Origin: Flavobacteriaceae bacterium
GTDB lineage: Bacteria; Bacteroidota; Bacteroidia; Flavobacteriales; Flavobacteriaceae
NCBI GenBank assembly: GCA_002709185.1
Contig: PAQB01000040.1
Location: forward strand, 1 to 15,679
Length of the DNA stretch: 15,679 bases
Reading direction: 5' to 3'
The notes beneath the pieces are model-generated. The model saw nothing but the letters and a program-made list of their open reading frames with translations, did no database searches and was not told where the DNA came from. Every line of letters begins with the position of its first letter. Positions within the stretch are counted from its first letter, which is position 1. The position numbers and the translations under genes are program-made. Below, in pieces: positions 15,393-15,679 of the stretch.

Positions 15393-15679
15393 AAACATTC
15401 GGTTTGGTTGGTAAAAATATTGACTACTCCTTCTCAAGAACTTATTTTACAGATAAATTTAAGAAGGAAGATCTAAACTGTGTTTATAAAAACTTTGACA
15501 TCCACAGCATCGACGAATTTGATGCGATTTTTAAATCCTCAAATGAAATCTCAGGCCTAAATGTAACAATCCCCTATAAGGAAGCTGTGCTGCCATTTTT
15601 GGATGCTTTGGATGCAGATGCCCAAAGTATTGGCGCAGTGAATACCATTAAGATTCAAAACGGAAAACGCATTGGTTAC
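15389..15679 (+). CDS. aroE: Shikimate dehydrogenase, 3' partial
   Basis: The first 97 residues are seen; the gene leaves the window at the right edge in open frame. AroE reduces 3-dehydroshikimate to shikimate with NADPH, in chorismate and aromatic amino acid synthesis. The substrate-binding domain is clear: FGLVGKNIDYSFSRTYF (residues 4-20, with the Ser-x-Ser shikimate contact), SGLNVTIPYKEAVLPFL with the conserved catalytic-site Lys (GxNVTxPxKE), and SIGAVNTIK. The NADP-binding domain lies outside the window. The ATG overlaps the stop of the second DUF368 gene as ATGA (15389-15392), which indicates one operon with coupled translation. Confidence 0.95.
   Translation, partial: MKTFGLVGKNIDYSFSRTYFTDKFKKEDLNCVYKNFDIHSIDEFDAIFKSSNEISGLNVTIPYKEAVLPFLDALDADAQSIGAVNTIKIQNGKRIGY

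Noticed and set aside
1..15679. CRISPR array, tRNA, insertion sequence, prophage or toxin-antitoxin module
   Set aside because: No spaced direct repeats, cloverleaf-like stretches, transposase or integrase motifs, or small paired genes are visible; intergenic gaps are at most about 80 nt.

Overview
The window looks like core chromosome from a member of the Bacteroidota, most likely the family Flavobacteriaceae. The DNA is AT-rich, all ten genes lie on the + strand, and Shine-Dalgarno sites are absent or weak. Several genes are preceded by TAnnTTTG, the -7 element of the Bacteroidota primary sigma factor. Signal peptides end in '...AQ', and gene content and protein lengths (OstA-like protein of about 580 aa, Rel of 738 aa, paired DUF368 genes before aroE) fit that group. 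Family and taxon calls come from motif recognition, not a database search.

Layout: (1) bases 2-3991 hold two adjacent secreted-type amidohydrolase genes, the first cut off by the left edge. Together they carry three related domains, of which only one keeps a full set of metal ligands. (2) 4062-4859 is a SpoU/TrmH-type RNA methyltransferase with its own promoter. (3) 4937-8920 is a likely transcription unit of a bifunctional ppGpp synthetase/hydrolase (rel), a Fur-family regulator and purA. (4) 8986-11932 holds an exported OstA/LptA-like protein and a class III PLP aminotransferase. (5) 12013-13416 is a cytoplasmic TPR protein. (6) 13454-15679 is a tightly packed set: two tandem DUF368 (PopT-type polyprenyl-phosphate transporter) genes overlapping by 14 nt, then aroE overlapping by 4 nt and leaving the window at the right edge.

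The common themes are envelope biology (LPS transport, lipid-carrier recycling, exported amidohydrolases) and central metabolism with its control (stringent response, purine synthesis, the shikimate pathway). No intergenic gap exceeds about 80 nt. I see no tRNA, rRNA, CRISPR array, insertion sequence, phage gene or attachment site, and no obvious change of base composition that would suggest recent transfer.

I do not find a convincing new multi-gene defence or mobile system. The points most worth a second look are the degenerate amidohydrolase domains beside an intact one, the diverged tandem DUF368 pair, a Fur homologue without its structural zinc cysteines next to rel and purA, and two short perfect dyads placed over the rel and ostA-like promoters.
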